Positions 1 through 11,268 of a stretch of 64,000 nt of DNA are shown here, one piece after another. The first letter of the stretch is position 1; each line of letters starts with the position of its first letter. The DNA is taken from positions 10,170,337 through 10,234,336 of the forward strand of contig NC_134158.1 of NCBI RefSeq assembly GCF_033958435.1, in the 5' to 3' direction. The notes below the pieces were generated by a model that saw only the letters and a list, made by a program, of their open reading frames with translations, was not told the DNA's origin and ran no database searches. This stretch comes from Carettochelys insculpta (Eukaryota > Chordata > Testudines > Carettochelyidae). Position numbers and translations under genes: made by a program.

Positions 1-697
1 GTGCCCGGGCTAACAGGCGTGAGAGGGGCAGCCTGCCCCGCCGACGGCGTGTGAGGAGCCCGGCAGGCGCCACCACCAATCTTATAGGAATGGCTTAACC
101 GCCTGCCGCCAGGGGACCGTCCCTGGGCGCGGATCAGCCGGCACAGGCCTCGCCCCAGCCCAGACAAGTGCCAGAGGGGGGTGGGACGCACCCCTCTCCC
201 CAGCATGTCCCTCTCAGCCTGGTGTGGTGGCTTTTGTGGGCCCCGTTCTCCGGTGCCCGTAACTGGACGGGAGCCCTGCGCAGTGATCTCAAACTGGCCT
301 GGGCCGGGGGTGTCTGGAGTGCCACTGTGTGCTCCCGAGCAACTCCTGCGTCCCTTTGTGGATCTGCACCGAACTCCCCATGCAGGCACAGGGCAGGAGA
401 GGAAGCCCGGGGGGGGACGTGGCTGTTCCTCGGTCCCCAGCCAACTCTGTCCCAGGTGCGAATTCAGCTCACTGGCCTCCTGTGACCCCCCTGCCCCAGT
501 GGGGGACACCCGGGGATATTTCTGCCCCTGGCCCCGACACTGCAACCCGAGCTCTCCCCTCCTTATTTGCAGTGCAGGTGCCAGGAAGGTATCTCCTGCG
601 CCAGCTAATGTTAGTGGGCTTTTCGCATGCCCGTCTGCTGGCCGGCTTTCGGGGCAGGGGAGGGGGTTAAATTAAGGAGATAAATCAATGGTGCCAA
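1..697. other. Gene-free left edge
   Basis: GC-rich sequence with short overlapping open frames on both strands and no recognisable domain. I see no repeat family that I can name. It may hold the 5' UTR, an upstream exon or the promoter of the plus-strand helical-protein gene that follows. Confidence 0.4.
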
Positions 698-2260
698 TTG
701 TTTAAAAACTCATTGAACTTTTCACGCTTGCCCCCTGGCTCTAATTGTGGTGCACCTTTCTCCAAGCCCAGTACATCGCTCCTGTGCTTGCCGGGTGCAG
801 TGTTTAATAGGGTTACACCTTGCAGGCAAAGTTCAGCTGCGACCGAGCCGGAGCAGAGCATCGGCAAAGCAGACGGGCTGTGGAAGGTGACTCAGTTGAT
901 GATGGAGCCGTACAGCAACTGGGAGGAGCTCCTCAAACCAGCCCTACTCTTCATCGCCAGCTTGGAGCAGCTGACGTCCATCTCGGTCGGTGAGGGGAAT
1001 GTCTTCGTCAACCAGAACATCCGAGAGCTGCCAAAATCGTTCGGGGCTTGTTTGGCACAAGTGAACATTCAGCTCTGGTGGTCCTTTAAAGCCACCCAGG
1101 AGATCATGAGTGAGATGAAAGTGTGTTTCAGAGGCGTCCCAAAGAAGATGGCAAAGTCTGTCCTACTTTGCCAGGAAGGCGCAGAGAACGCTGAGCTCAA
1201 AGGCATTGTTAAGAGCATACAGGCAGCGTCGAACCAAAGCAGGGCCTTGACGCCCAAACTCCGCACCACATTCTCCGCTGTGATGAGTCTGGTCGGGAAC
1301 CTGCTGCAGGCCTGTGAAGACGCCAGGCAGGGCTGTGAGCAGGAGCTGAAGCGTGTACAAGAGCTGAAGGCAGGCATCCCAGCGAAGCCGGCCAAGGAGG
1401 ACGCGAAGCAGGGTCCCAAGAACCAGCAGACGGATGAGGACTTCCGGAGCTACGTGGCAGCCGTGCTGGAGACGGGCAACTCTGTGAAAATGGTCTTTTT
1501 GCAGATCGTGAAAAAGTGTCTCGCCGCCCCCGACGTCACACCTGAGCTCCCTGCCCCAGAGTCGGATGCAACGCTGCTGAGCCACGAGAGCTTCTCCGAC
1601 GTGAGGGAGAAGTGGGAGAAGCTGCAGGCAACCCTGGAGCAGGAGCAGGAGGAATTTGAGAGCGTCGACCAGCAGAACAAGGAGCTGATGAAAGCTGAAT
1701 GTGACCTAAAGGAATACGAGGTGAGGGCGGCGGATTTAGAGACAGGCGGGAGGAGGCTGGGCCAAGCGGTCGAGGCCCTGAAGAGTATGAGGAGGCAGTG
1801 GGACAATATGTCTCCCTTCTTCCAGATGATAGGCAAGAAGATCGACTCCTGCTTCAGGGAGTATCTTTGTTCTGTCCAGGGCTCTCCAGAGCTCCCTCCC
1901 ACCCGCAGAATGGATGAGATATTCAGAGCTTCCAGCGTGGCGCAGTTCGTGCTCATGATCTCCGACACCTACGTCAGCGTATCTTACAAACATCTGATGC
2001 CTCTGCTGGGAAAGCTGAAAACCGTCTCTACAAAGTCTTCCTCTGAGAATTTCCGACTGAGTTACAAGATAGAAGAGACCCAGAAGGAGATCTCCAGCCT
2101 GGTGCTGCAGCAGCAGGAGGCGTTCAAGAAAAACGTGAAAGGCCAGATGGAGCTCGTCAAGGAGGCGATAAAGACCAGCCAGCAGCCAGTGGATGAGGCG
2201 AAGCTGGAAGCAATTGAAGGAGCCTTGCGGAAGGCGATGAGGGAGCTGCCTATACAGTAG
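698..2260 (+). CDS. Long alpha-helical protein of unrecognised family, copy A (up to 520 aa)
   Basis: Open frame of 520 codons ending in TAG. From about residue 74 (NWEE) to the end it aligns by eye with the minus-strand protein at 14997-17057. Shared blocks include the NWEE-PA region, a P-SF-ACL-QV motif, FFQMI, VA-MIS-TY-VS-K-LM and a C-terminal AIEGA-R--M-EL block, so the two are paralogues. It is rich in Glu, Lys, Gln and Leu with long coiled-coil-like helices, and has no signal peptide or clear membrane span. Compared with copy B it lacks about 110 residues in the middle, including the hydrophobic segment there. The start is uncertain. The first ~42 residues look non-coding, a good splice acceptor ends at 825, and two in-frame ATGs lie at 899 and 902. 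The main coding exon probably begins at 826 with the start in an upstream exon, or translation begins at 899. The nearest AATAAA downstream is at 3785. Function unknown. Confidence 0.75.
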   Translation: MFKNSLNFSRLPPGSNCGAPFSKPSTSLLCLPGAVFNRVTPCRQSSAATEPEQSIGKADGLWKVTQLMMEPYSNWEELLKPALLFIASLEQLTSISVGEGNVFVNQNIRELPKSFGACLAQVNIQLWWSFKATQEIMSEMKVCFRGVPKKMAKSVLLCQEGAENAELKGIVKSIQAASNQSRALTPKLRTTFSAVMSLVGNLLQACEDARQGCEQELKRVQELKAGIPAKPAKEDAKQGPKNQQTDEDFRSYVAAVLETGNSVKMVFLQIVKKCLAAPDVTPELPAPESDATLLSHESFSDVREKWEKLQATLEQEQEEFESVDQQNKELMKAECDLKEYEVRAADLETGGRRLGQAVEALKSMRRQWDNMSPFFQMIGKKIDSCFREYLCSVQGSPELPPTRRMDEIFRASSVAQFVLMISDTYVSVSYKHLMPLLGKLKTVSTKSSSENFRLSYKIEETQKEISSLVLQQQEAFKKNVKGQMELVKEAIKTSQQPVDEAKLEAIEGALRKAMRELPIQ

Positions 2261-3660
2261 GAAGAGCAGAATCAATACAGCCTTGCGGTGGGGTCCCGCT
2301 TCGTGGCCCGACCCGAGCAAAGCTGCATGATCAAAAGATAACAGATTTCCACCGCTTCCTGGCGCTTGGGCTTTCTGCTTGGAGATGCCGACCAGACACC
2401 TTCTCAAATTCGCAAAAGCCCCGTTCATCTCCGCAGCGACCGTGGGACAGTCGCACCAGTTCCCAGCTCATCCGTCCCCAGCAGCAACGGGGCAGAATTG
2501 TTCTCTTCCGGCTGTTCCCCCCGAAACTGTCCCTTTAAACATCCCAGAGGATGAGTTTACCAGCCCTTCCCTCGGGGAGACGAGCCCACCCTCAGTGTCC
2601 CAGGAGAAGGGTGAGGTTCTCCACAGCCTCGGCTTAGTAACTGTGTGCTCCTCGGATGCAGTCTAGATGGGATGTGGTCCCTAACACAGCATCAGGGACT
2701 CTCCTGGCTGGAGGACGCCTCGCAGACATTCCCTCCCCATTCTCCTGAGCGCTAGTGAGCCCAGCAGGAAGAAGCGGGTCTGGGAGGATCCTGCCTCCTG
2801 AGCTTAGTTCAGAAGAGGATGTGCAGCTGGGAGCGGACCGGGGAAGGTTGTGACCACCTGGAAAAAGAATTGGCAGTGGGAAGAAGGGTAAGGAAGGATT
2901 GCAGGGGCAGCTTAGCATGGCCTAACCCTACGTCCCCCCAGTGAGAGAGGAGAAACCAGACACTGATGTGCCCGACAGACGGAGACAGAAGCATCCTGGA
3001 CCTGGCGTGCCTGGAAAGAAGCAGACCTGTGAGTTGCTGTGAGCACCCCTGACAGTGCCCTGAGGCCTAACGCTGTCACCTGACCCCCCAGGGAGCAGAG
3101 TTCACTTGGGGTTCTGCCCTGACCCCTCGAGGGTCATCGGCTTCCCCGGGTGATGGATCGCTTGGGCTTTGCTCAGTGGATTTCGCCGGAGGGATCTCCG
3201 TTCTCCCTCACCCGCTGCTACGCCAACAAGTAGAATCCAAGGTCTGTTCCCACTGGCCTGCGAGCCGAGTGTTAGGGAAACGGAGGATCACCGATCAACG
3301 CCACCTCCACGTAAAGGCTCGTAGCTTGTCCCCTGCTGGAGCCATCGGCCACCCTCCAGCCAGGGAGAGGGCCCATAACCGGAGCTTCTGTTACGCTGCT
3401 CTTGCCGAACTGGTGTCTCCATGCAGAGCTCAGGGACTGCAAAGCGCCGGCGAATGGTTAGAGCAGGCGACGCCGCATTGGGACCCCTCCCCTGGGATGG
3501 CAGCGTGGGCTAGTGGTTAGAAAGGAGGCCTGGCGGTCGGGCCGCCGGGGCTGTGTGCCCGGTTCCAGCAGGCGAGTGCAGGCCAGCAGGCTGGAGCAGA
3601 GGAGTCTGGGTGTGATGGCACTGGGGGGGTCTTTTCCCAGCTCTGGGAAGGAAAGGAGAT
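2261..3660. other. Likely 3' UTR and intergenic sequence of helical gene A
   Basis: No conserved coding frame is visible. The stretch probably contains the 3' UTR of the upstream gene. Near 3505-3600 there is a segment of the common 'gctagtggttaga' type that recurs elsewhere in the window (48.3, 49.1, 50.0, 59.3 kb) and resembles a tRNA-derived SINE head. Confidence 0.4.
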
Positions 3661-3664
3661 CGCG

Positions 3665-5015
3665 GGGTAGCACAGGCTGAGTCTGGGGATCAGCTCCGAA
3701 TTGCTGGCTCCCCGAAGGGAGTTTTTCTCTGCAACGTGTTTCTGCTGCAATTCCTTCCTGCCATTCGCTCTGTGGTGCTGAATCAATAAAGCAAAGGTGA
3801 CGGACAGGAGCCCGGGCCTCTGGCGTGTCATTCTCTAGCGCTCTGGCCAACACCGGCGTCTGCTCAGCCTGACCTGTGACACGAGCTGGGTCGGTTCTCA
3901 GTCTGTGCCCAGCAGCCACAGCCTGTTCTCTGCTCTCTTGGGCTGTGCTGCCCTCTGGTGGCCTTATTCTGTGTCTAAGCTCGGCCTCTGGGCCGTTTGC
4001 TTGTCCCTTAAAAACCTGGTCCCTAAAGGGAACCCAGCCCCAAGGCTTCCGACTCCCCCCCAGCCCCACATCGGCTCGTTTTAATAGCTGGGTGCCGGTT
4101 TGGTAGGCCCCAGACTGTCAGGGTGTGCGTCCCCCCACCCCCCGACTCCCCCAGCACACCCATCGCACCAGGAATAGATCTGAGCCAGAAATGAATCCGG
4201 TGCCCCTGGAAGGCAAAGGACCCGCCCCCCGAGTCGCTGTTTTAGACGGGGGGCTTGGGCTGGAACTTTCTTTCGCAGCACATGAAGTCGTCTCTCAGAG
4301 GCTATGCAAGAGTAACACGGTGTGAAACTCCTCCATCGTCGCGCGCGAGGAAAAGGCCCCTCTCACCGGTACTATATTGAGTAGAACAATTCGCACTTTC
4401 CCAGCTCCCCCAGAAGAAGGAGACGCTCACTGAAAGTGAGAGCCAACCACTCCAGAGCCCGCCCGGAGAAAATGCTTCTCACAGCAGGCGCTGGGGGCTT
4501 ACACTGCCCTCAGCTACACGAGGGGGGCGAGAACACAGGAGCATTCACACAGCGAGGGGCTGTTCACAGGGAGTTTGGGGATATTCGGATTTGCAATAGT
4601 CAGGGTCAAAAATGCACACACAGATGTCGTGCGCACAAATAAACTCCTCCTGTGGGGCACACGCCAATTGCCAGCAGGCGGGGGGCTCAGGAAAGGAGCA
4701 AACCCCAGGGGTAGGTTCTTCCATCGTTCTCCAGCAGAGGTTTCTTGATCTCATCCGTGATACCGGCCACGCTGGGCGCGGTGGGAGACAAGAACGCGGC
4801 GTAAATGGGCGTCACATTTGACCCAGCCTGGCAGTGCGAATAATACACTGGTGGATTATAACGCCAGGAGGAGCCCTGGGGATTATCTTGCGGGACCTTC
4901 GTTAGAACGCGGGCTCCAAGACTTTCCTGCGTTAATTCCTGTTTGTATTAACACTGGTCATTTAGAAAACCAGCCAAGCTCCGTACAAAAGGCAGGTGAT
5001 TAGTAAACCGTGGCG
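3665..5015 (+). repeat. Inverted duplication, arm A (~1.35 kb)
   Basis: This block recurs at 27258-28640 on the opposite strand with very few differences: short translated stretches such as 4436-4642 and 4818-5003 reappear almost unchanged at 27631-27837 and 27270-27455. It contains an AATAAA at 3785-3790 and, on the minus strand, a CTCF-like motif at 3947-3963. I see no long coding frame. The AATAAA could suggest an LTR-like or transcript-derived element, but no TG...CA ends or target-site duplication could be fixed, so the class stays open. Confidence 0.85.
3785..3790 (+). terminator. AATAAA, possible poly(A) signal
   Basis: This is the first plus-strand AATAAA after the stop codon of helical gene A (1.5 kb downstream). 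It lies inside the duplicated block, so it may instead belong to the repeat. The equivalent site in arm B is on the minus strand near 28490. Confidence 0.35.
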
Positions 5016-5572
5016 GGAGGTCGGCCCCCACTAACCGCCAGTGAGGGTTTTGTGGGAGTGGGATAGGACGGGGTTTCTGGGCACAGCCAGAGAAATCAAC
5101 CCAGGGCACCTTTCCTTCAAATCTGGGTTCCTCGCAGCCCCGGGCTGGGATTTCCTTCTCCCTGAGGCAAGTCCAGCCAGCCACCACAGCCCCTCTGCCA
5201 GCCCCACTGGCCAGCCAGAAGCCACACGAGCAAACCCCCAGGCTTCCCAGCTGCTCCACCAGCCCAGCCCCACAACCCCCAACTTCCGGTGAAAGGCTCT
5301 TACGCCTGTTTCACCAGCACCGCGCAGACTTTTCCAGGCTCCAAAGGATCCAGCCTCACTCCCTGGACAATACATATCTGGATCGTACCCAAACAACGCG
5401 CTCCCCAATTCTTTGCATCTAATATCTCATGATTTATTAATAGAAAAGACAGAATTGTTAAACACACCTAACACACCTACACAACTAAGATCTATAACTT
5501 TACCTACCAACGTGACACAGACCTATAAGTAGCATACATAAATTCAGGGCATCATCTGCTTTCATCAGACAC
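5016..5572. other. Unassigned stretch with AT-rich part
   Basis: The sequence between the duplication arm and the CR1 body shows no gene. Positions ~5410-5560 are notably AT-rich against a GC-rich background and are probably an old insertion that I cannot classify. Confidence 0.35.
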
Positions 5573-6500
5573 TATTGGATCCTTGGACTATAAGATGGAT
5601 AGAAAGCTGGCTTGATGGTCGGGCCCAAGGGGTAGTGGTCAGTGGCTCAATATCTGGATGGCAGTCGGTTTCAAGCGGTGCCGCAAGGCTCGGTTCTGGG
5701 GCCGGTGTTGTTCAACGTCTTTATTAATGACCTGGATGAGGGACTGGGTTGGAGACAGACAGGATCCAGAGTGACCTGGATAAATTGGAGGATTGGGCCA
5801 AAAGAAATTTGATGAGATTCTGGATATGATGAAATTTGATGAGAGGCTGAATATGAGCTAACAGTGGGGCCCTTGTAGCCAAGACGGCTAACAGCACATT
5901 GGGGTGTATTAGGAGGGGCATTTCCAGCAGAGCTGGAGAAGTGGCTGTTCCCCCCGCTCGGCGCTGGTGAGGCCCCATCTGGAGTATTGTGTCCAGTTCT
6001 GGGGCCCCCGTATAATGAGGATGTGGATGTGCTGGAGCAGGTTCAGCGGAGGGCAACAGAAATGATTCAGGGGCTGGAGCACAAGCCCTGTGAGGAGAGA
6101 CTGAGGGATTTGGGGTTATTTAGTTTACAGAAGAGAAGACTGAGGGGGGATTTGGTAGCAGCCTTCAACTTCCTGAAGCGGAGCTCTAAGGAGGACGGTG
6201 AGAAACTGATCTCAGTGGTGGCAGACGGCAGAACAAGGAGCAATGGGCTGAAGTTACAGAGTTGGAGGTGTAGGTTGGATGTTAGGAAAAGCTCTTTCCC
6301 CAGGAGGGAGGTGAAGCACTGGAGTGTGTTACCTAGAGAGGTGGTGGGATCCCCATCCCTGGAGGTGCTGAAGTCCCGGCTTGACCAGGCCCTGGCTGGG
6401 ATGACTTAGTTGGGGTTGGTCCTGCTTTGGGACGGGGGCTGCACTCCATGTCCTCCTGAGCTCCCACCCAGCCCTGGGATTCTCTGATTCTGTGACACCT
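5573..6500 (+). mobile_element. CR1 LINE, 3' fragment (copy 1)
   Basis: The frame at 5987-6409 shows the CR1 reverse-transcriptase C-terminus: LEQVQRRATEMIQGLEHK, ERLRDLGLFSLQKRRLRGDL and the PREVVGSPSLEVLKSRLDQA tail. Upstream, 5660-5750 still reads as RT with a LFINDL-like stretch. The element ends in CR1-type octamer sequence (attctctgattctgtg) near 6475-6495. It is frameshifted and truncated at the 5' end, so it is not functional. Confidence 0.9.
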
Positions 6501-6724
6501 CACGTGCCCCCCCAGTACAATATTTGGAGCCAATGGCCACACTGGCCATTCAAATGGCTTCCAGACCCAATGTGAAAGTCCAGTCACACGATGGGGGGTA
6601 TTTGCTTCTCACTTTTAACCCTACCTCGCCCGCGTTGGTAGCCCGGTGCAAGCCGCCAGCATACAGATAAACCCATGCACTTGCAACGGCCCAACTAGGG
6701 ACGTGGGCTCTTGGAGCCATGGCC

Positions 6725-9700
6725 CTACCAGTCAGTTGCTGCTGGCTCAGCATCTGCCAGGGCTCTGAGGCTACAGCCATCTGACTTCAGCTTCTCAGCG
6801 AGAGCGTGGATTTCCTTTGTGGCCAGGAATCTCGTGCCAGCCTCGCCTTCCGGGCTTGTTAGGGACAGCACCTGCTGGACAACCTCTCCGAGGATGTTGC
6901 TGAGCTCCTCATAGATCACCAGGTCCTTGGTGAGCCTCCTGGTCACGCTGACCCGCCCTGCTAGCTGGCTTACAAAGGTGGTGCATTTCCTCAGCCCGTC
7001 CTGCTGGGCAATGAGCTCCCTCTGCAGCACGACCAGCTCCTGTCTCTCCACATTGAGCTGAGCCAGCCGGTGCTCGTTGGCTTCGATCTCGGCCTCCACA
7101 TTTCGCTCCTGCCTGCGGTACCCGGCAGCTTCTGCCGAATACGTATCCACTTCATTCCTGAGTCGATTTGCAGCTTCCTGAGCCTCTCCTGCAGCTTTAT
7201 TAGCAGCATCCAAACCTATCTGCCCACAGCCGACCAAGACGGAGCCTGGCGAAAGCAAACATAAGCAGCTCTGTGATTACCGCTCCTTGTACCACAGGCT
7301 GAGATTGGAACCCCCTGCACAGACCTGCCCCCAGGCAAGACCAGGGCCATCATGGTATCAGTGCTGCAGACGCCCCCCCCAAAAGCGGGGTCCAAGCACT
7401 GCACCCTGGGAGGGCAGGGGCCCCCTACCTGGTAGCTAATTCCATCTCCTGCCTTGCTGTGGGGCACAGCCCCTCCAACAGCTTTTGGGGAGGCAGGTAT
7501 CCCCCCAGACTCAACTCCCCCAGCACCTCACAGTCCCACGCACCCCCAGCGGGCTCTGCTGCACCTGACCAGCAGCTCGGAGCTCGTGCCCTCGCCAGCA
7601 ACGCAAGCGGCCTCTCCCCCACCCCCGATGAGGAGCAGTAGAGGTGGGTATCCAGCCAGAGCCTGTGGGGTGTCTCCCGTTTCCTCCTCCCAGCAGAGCA
7701 CTGGGTTTGGGGACTTCCACAGTCTGCTTTGGTACAGCCCACCCAGCCCCTAAGCAGGGTCAAGGCCCCATGGGGCCACCAGCCAAGGTGCTGCCAGACC
7801 TACCAGAAACACATTGGCTGGGACTCCAGCGAATGAGGGTCTGTTCCAGGTCTCTGCTGGGTCACCTGGGGCCACTCACTGCCCAGATCTGTGCCTCGCT
7901 TTCTCCACCTGTGCAATGGGGATAATGACACCAGCCCCACTCCCTGTGTGTGCAGTGCTTTGAGCCGTGCAGCTGTACAGGCCTGCAGAAGAGGCAGGGC
8001 TAGTTAAGATTAAACGAGGCGCAAGGCCCCAGAAGGTAACATGCCCCCCAGCTGAGTGGTGGAGAATATCCCCTTCCACCGCATGCAGAACATTAGGCCT
8101 CAGCTACGAAGTGAGTCATCTCTGGAAAGGAGGCAATATTGGTCTCAATGCCCTGGTTGTTCCCTAGCAGTTCTGCAGGAACTACGACCCGGCTGGAGAA
8201 ACCAAACCTGAGGACCAAACCTGAGGATCAAAATGGCAAATGAAATTTAATGTGGGTAAGTGTAAGGTAATGCATGTTGGAAAAAATAACCCAAATTACA
8301 CGTACTACATGATGGGGTCAAATTTAGCTACGACAGATCAGGAAAGGGATCTTGGAGTTATAGTGGATAGTTCTCTGAAGACATCCACGCAGTGTGCAGC
8401 GGCAGTTAGTAAGGCAAATAGGATGTTAGGAATTATTAAAAAAGGGATCGATAATAAGACAAAAGATATCATACTTCCCCTATATAAAACTATGGTACGC
8501 CCACATCTCGAGTACTGCGTGCAGATGTGGTCTCCTCACCTCAAAAAAGATATATTGGCATTAGAAAAGGTTCAGAAAAGGGCGACTAAGATGATTAGGG
8601 GCTTGGAAAGGGTCCCATATGGGGAGAGGCTAGAGAGACTGGGACTTTTCAGTTTGGAAAAGAGGCGATTGAGGGGCGATATGATAGAGGTATATAAAAT
8701 CATGAATGGTGTGGAGAAAGTGAATATAGAAAAATTATTTACCTTTTCCCATAATACAAGAACTAGGGGACACCAAATGAAATTGATGGGTAGTGGGTTC
8801 AAAACTAATAAAAGGAAATTTTTCTTCACACAGCGCACAGTCAACCTGTGGAACTCCTTGCCCGAGGCGGCTGTGAAGGCCAGGACTCTATTAGGGTTTA
8901 AAAAAGAGCTTGATAAATTTTTGCAGGTCAGGTCCATAAATGGCTATTAGCCAGGGATAAAGTATGGTGCCCTAGCCTTCATAACAAGGGCAGGAGATGG
9001 ATGGCAGGAGATAAATCACTTGTCTTCTGTTCTCCTTCTCTGGGGCGCCTGGCATTGGCCACCGTCGGCAGATGGGATGCTGGGCTTGATGGACCTTTGG
9101 TCTGACCCAGTATGGCCATTCTTATGTTCTTATGTTCTTATGACCTGCCAGGGTGTCCCATGCAGACCAGCACCTCCTGCGAGAGAATCAGACCCACTTC
9201 CGCAGAGAGGAAAGGCCCCATCCCCAAGGCTCTTCCCTTGCAGCCCCGAGCCGTCCTTTTCTTCTCCCTGGGGCCAGAGGGGACCAGTGTCCACTAAAGG
9301 GAGAGGCCTTGTGTGTCCTCCTCCAGCCCCTTTGCAATGGCCAGTTAGTAGCTGCTTCTCCATGCTCAGTAGAGACTGACAAAGTGGAACGCCTGGAAAG
9401 GGGATTAAGAGGCCCCATCCTATGGCACCAATGGATGGATGGACACCTCAAGTGCTAAACCCCTGGCAGCCCCCCCAGGGTGCATGCACCAAGGTGCCAA
9501 GTAGCCGTTAGCTTTAAGCAGCGCCAGTCACTCACCGATAATTGTCCCCAGAAAAGGAATAAACATCAGGCCGATGCCCACATCTCGTTGCACTCGGTTC
9601 TTCGCTGCTTCCTCTTGTCGTTTCCGCACCTCTGCCTGCATTTCTCTGCATTCCCTTTCAGCCCTTTCCAGCCTCTCCATGGCCTCTCTTTCCCGCTGGA

Positions 9701-10014
9701 GGCAGGAGTCCAGCTGGGCCCTGAGACGCGTGAGGGTCTCTTTCTTTTCCTCTTGCTCATCCTGCATCGTTTTCTTCCTCTTTACTAGCTCCTCGGTTGC
9801 AGCATCGACCACCCTCAGCTGCCTTCCCAGCTCGCCCTCGGCTGCTGACAGCTCTTGGGAAGCTTTCTTGATTCGTTCCCGGATTTTCTTGTGTGCCTCT
9901 GGATCTTCCTCCCTCTCGAGTAAGTGTTGAGTGAAACACACCAGCTCCTTCATCCCCGCCTCAAAGTGGTCCCGGCAAACCAGCTTATAAGCCTCATCGA
10001 GTCTGGAGCAACTC
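6725..10014 (-). CDS. Two-exon alpha-helical protein with split hydrophobic hairpin (~332 aa visible)
   Basis: The coding exons visible on the minus strand are 10014-9536 and 7245-6725 (TAG stop). The donor reads TCG/GTGAGT at 9536, the acceptor is TTTCGCCAG before 7245, and the phase is 1 on both sides, so the join is clean. The first exon is a highly charged coiled coil (Glu, Arg, Lys, Gln rich, many heptads) that begins [17 protein letters not shown] and ends in the hydrophobic stretch [15 protein letters not shown]. The second continues [18 protein letters not shown] and returns to amphipathic helix. Together they make coiled coil - hydrophobic hairpin - coiled coil, an architecture seen in membrane-inserting helical bundle proteins. 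That resemblance is structural only; no family is recognised. The acceptor before 10014 shows that an upstream exon is missing, with a candidate at 11148-11268. The intron holds MIR and CR1 insertions. Confidence 0.72.
7870..7975. repeat. MIR-type SINE fragment
   Basis: It contains the recognisable MIR core (ctttctccacctgtgcaatggg followed by ataatgacacc). It lies in the intron of the two-exon helical gene. It is short and diverged. Confidence 0.6.
8190..9141 (+). mobile_element. CR1-like LINE, 3' end (copy 2) with TTCTTATG tail
   Basis: The 236-codon frame at 8240-8950 is uninterrupted RT C-terminus: [69 protein letters not shown] and a [16 protein letters not shown] end. The 3' UTR ends in three TTCTTATG octamers at 9118-9141. 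It is 5'-truncated, as is usual for CR1. The intact frame suggests a fairly young copy. It sits within the intron of the minus-strand helical gene, in antisense orientation to it. Confidence 0.93.
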
Positions 10015-10019
10015 CTAAG

Positions 10020-11140
10020 GGCCATGGGGCAGTGCCACAAGGTGATCCCCCACCTGCAACAACAAGGTAACGCTGAGCATGGCAGGCACGTTGAGCCCAG
10101 GATCTTGGCTGTGCACTGCTACACCGGGGCGAGTACAGAATCACACCGCTGGGGCGGCAGGGCGGCTGTGCATCTCACCAGGACCACTGAGACAAACTCC
10201 AGCCCAGGCTCTAGTCACACCACAGCGTAGCTGCGAGTTCAGGGCCGGGTTACTGAAATCAGAATCTGGCCTTTGGTTTTATTCCCTGGAAGCACAAAAG
10301 TTCTGTGGTGCCTTCGGGGGCAAAGGCTCTTGTGCTGGAGAGACTGATTTCTCCCCTGCGTTGCAGGTACAAGCTAAGCTTTCCGAACCCCAAGGCACAT
10401 CTGCTCCAAAAACCAGCATCACACCTGGAATTAAATTGTTTTCAGTGGCAATGGGCCTCCCAGCAGCACAGAACAAAGGAGAGCTCTGATTCCCAGCCGT
10501 GTCCCTGCCTGAGCCTGGCAGTGACTCTCTGTGATGGGGTTCTGGGGTCCACCAAGCTCTGCACCCCGGCCGTAGGCAGGAGAGTCTCTCACTGGCAGGA
10601 GAACAGCGGGTTTATTAGGCGACAGGACACAGCATCGTACAGAGGAGTCAGTGCAGCTGGCAGAGACAGCCAGTCCAATCCATGTTGGGGAGAGGAGGCC
10701 CCGAGGGGCCCCCAGAGCTGGGGCCTTGCCCCCCCCTTTGTCTTTCTCTCCCTCAGCCCAGACTCACTGCTTCCAACTCCCAGTTCCAATTCAAACCCCT
10801 CAGGCTCCACCTCCTCCTTTGTCTGCAGTACAAAGGTGTTACCTGGTCGTCAAGGTTACCCTCAGCAGGAGCCCCACACCCTCTGTGAGCCACTCACACA
10901 CACACAGGTATCCCCCACTCCATCACACTCTCCATGTGACCGGCTCTCGCAGGTGTCTTGCAGCCTGGAGATTTTAGCTTTGAACACTGGAGAATGTGAG
11001 TTTTTGGCAGCCAGCACCCCCCAGCCTTCGACTTTCTTCCCCATCCCACAGGGGTCTGGGGTAAGGGTGGGTCAGGGAGCAGCCTCCTGGCTCTGAAATG
11101 GGTTGGGGATGGAACCAGAGGGCAGGCGTGGAGCGCAACT
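10020..11140. other. Intergenic/intronic stretch, no gene seen
   Basis: No conserved frame is visible. From about 10528 the sequence begins TGTGATGGGG and resembles the start of the solo LTR at 24722, so a diverged LTR may be present, but I could not fix its ends. Confidence 0.35.
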
Positions 11141-11147
11141 GACTTAC

Positions 11148-11268
11148 GGTAGCAGCGGTAGGTGTGAGGGCTGGGGCTGTGATTAATTGATATAGCAGCT
11201 TCGGCAGCCTCTGCAATTACCCATAGCTCAGTGAAGTGGCTGATAGCACCTTTGGCATTTTCCAGCAT
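11148..11268 (-). CDS. Candidate upstream exon of the two-exon helical gene
   Basis: On the minus strand an ATG at 11268 opens a short frame (MLENAKGAISHFTELWVIAE...) that ends at a good donor, ACC/GTAAGT, at 11148. It lies upstream of the 10014 exon on the same strand. The phase does not fit: this exon would leave one base, while the next exon as I read it needs two. The acceptor choice, an indel or the exon call may therefore be wrong. Weak. Confidence 0.25.

Noticed and set aside
10589..10810. Small minus-strand ORFs between 10.3 and 11.1 kb
   Set aside because: No homology or splice context; the region looks like LTR or intergenic sequence.
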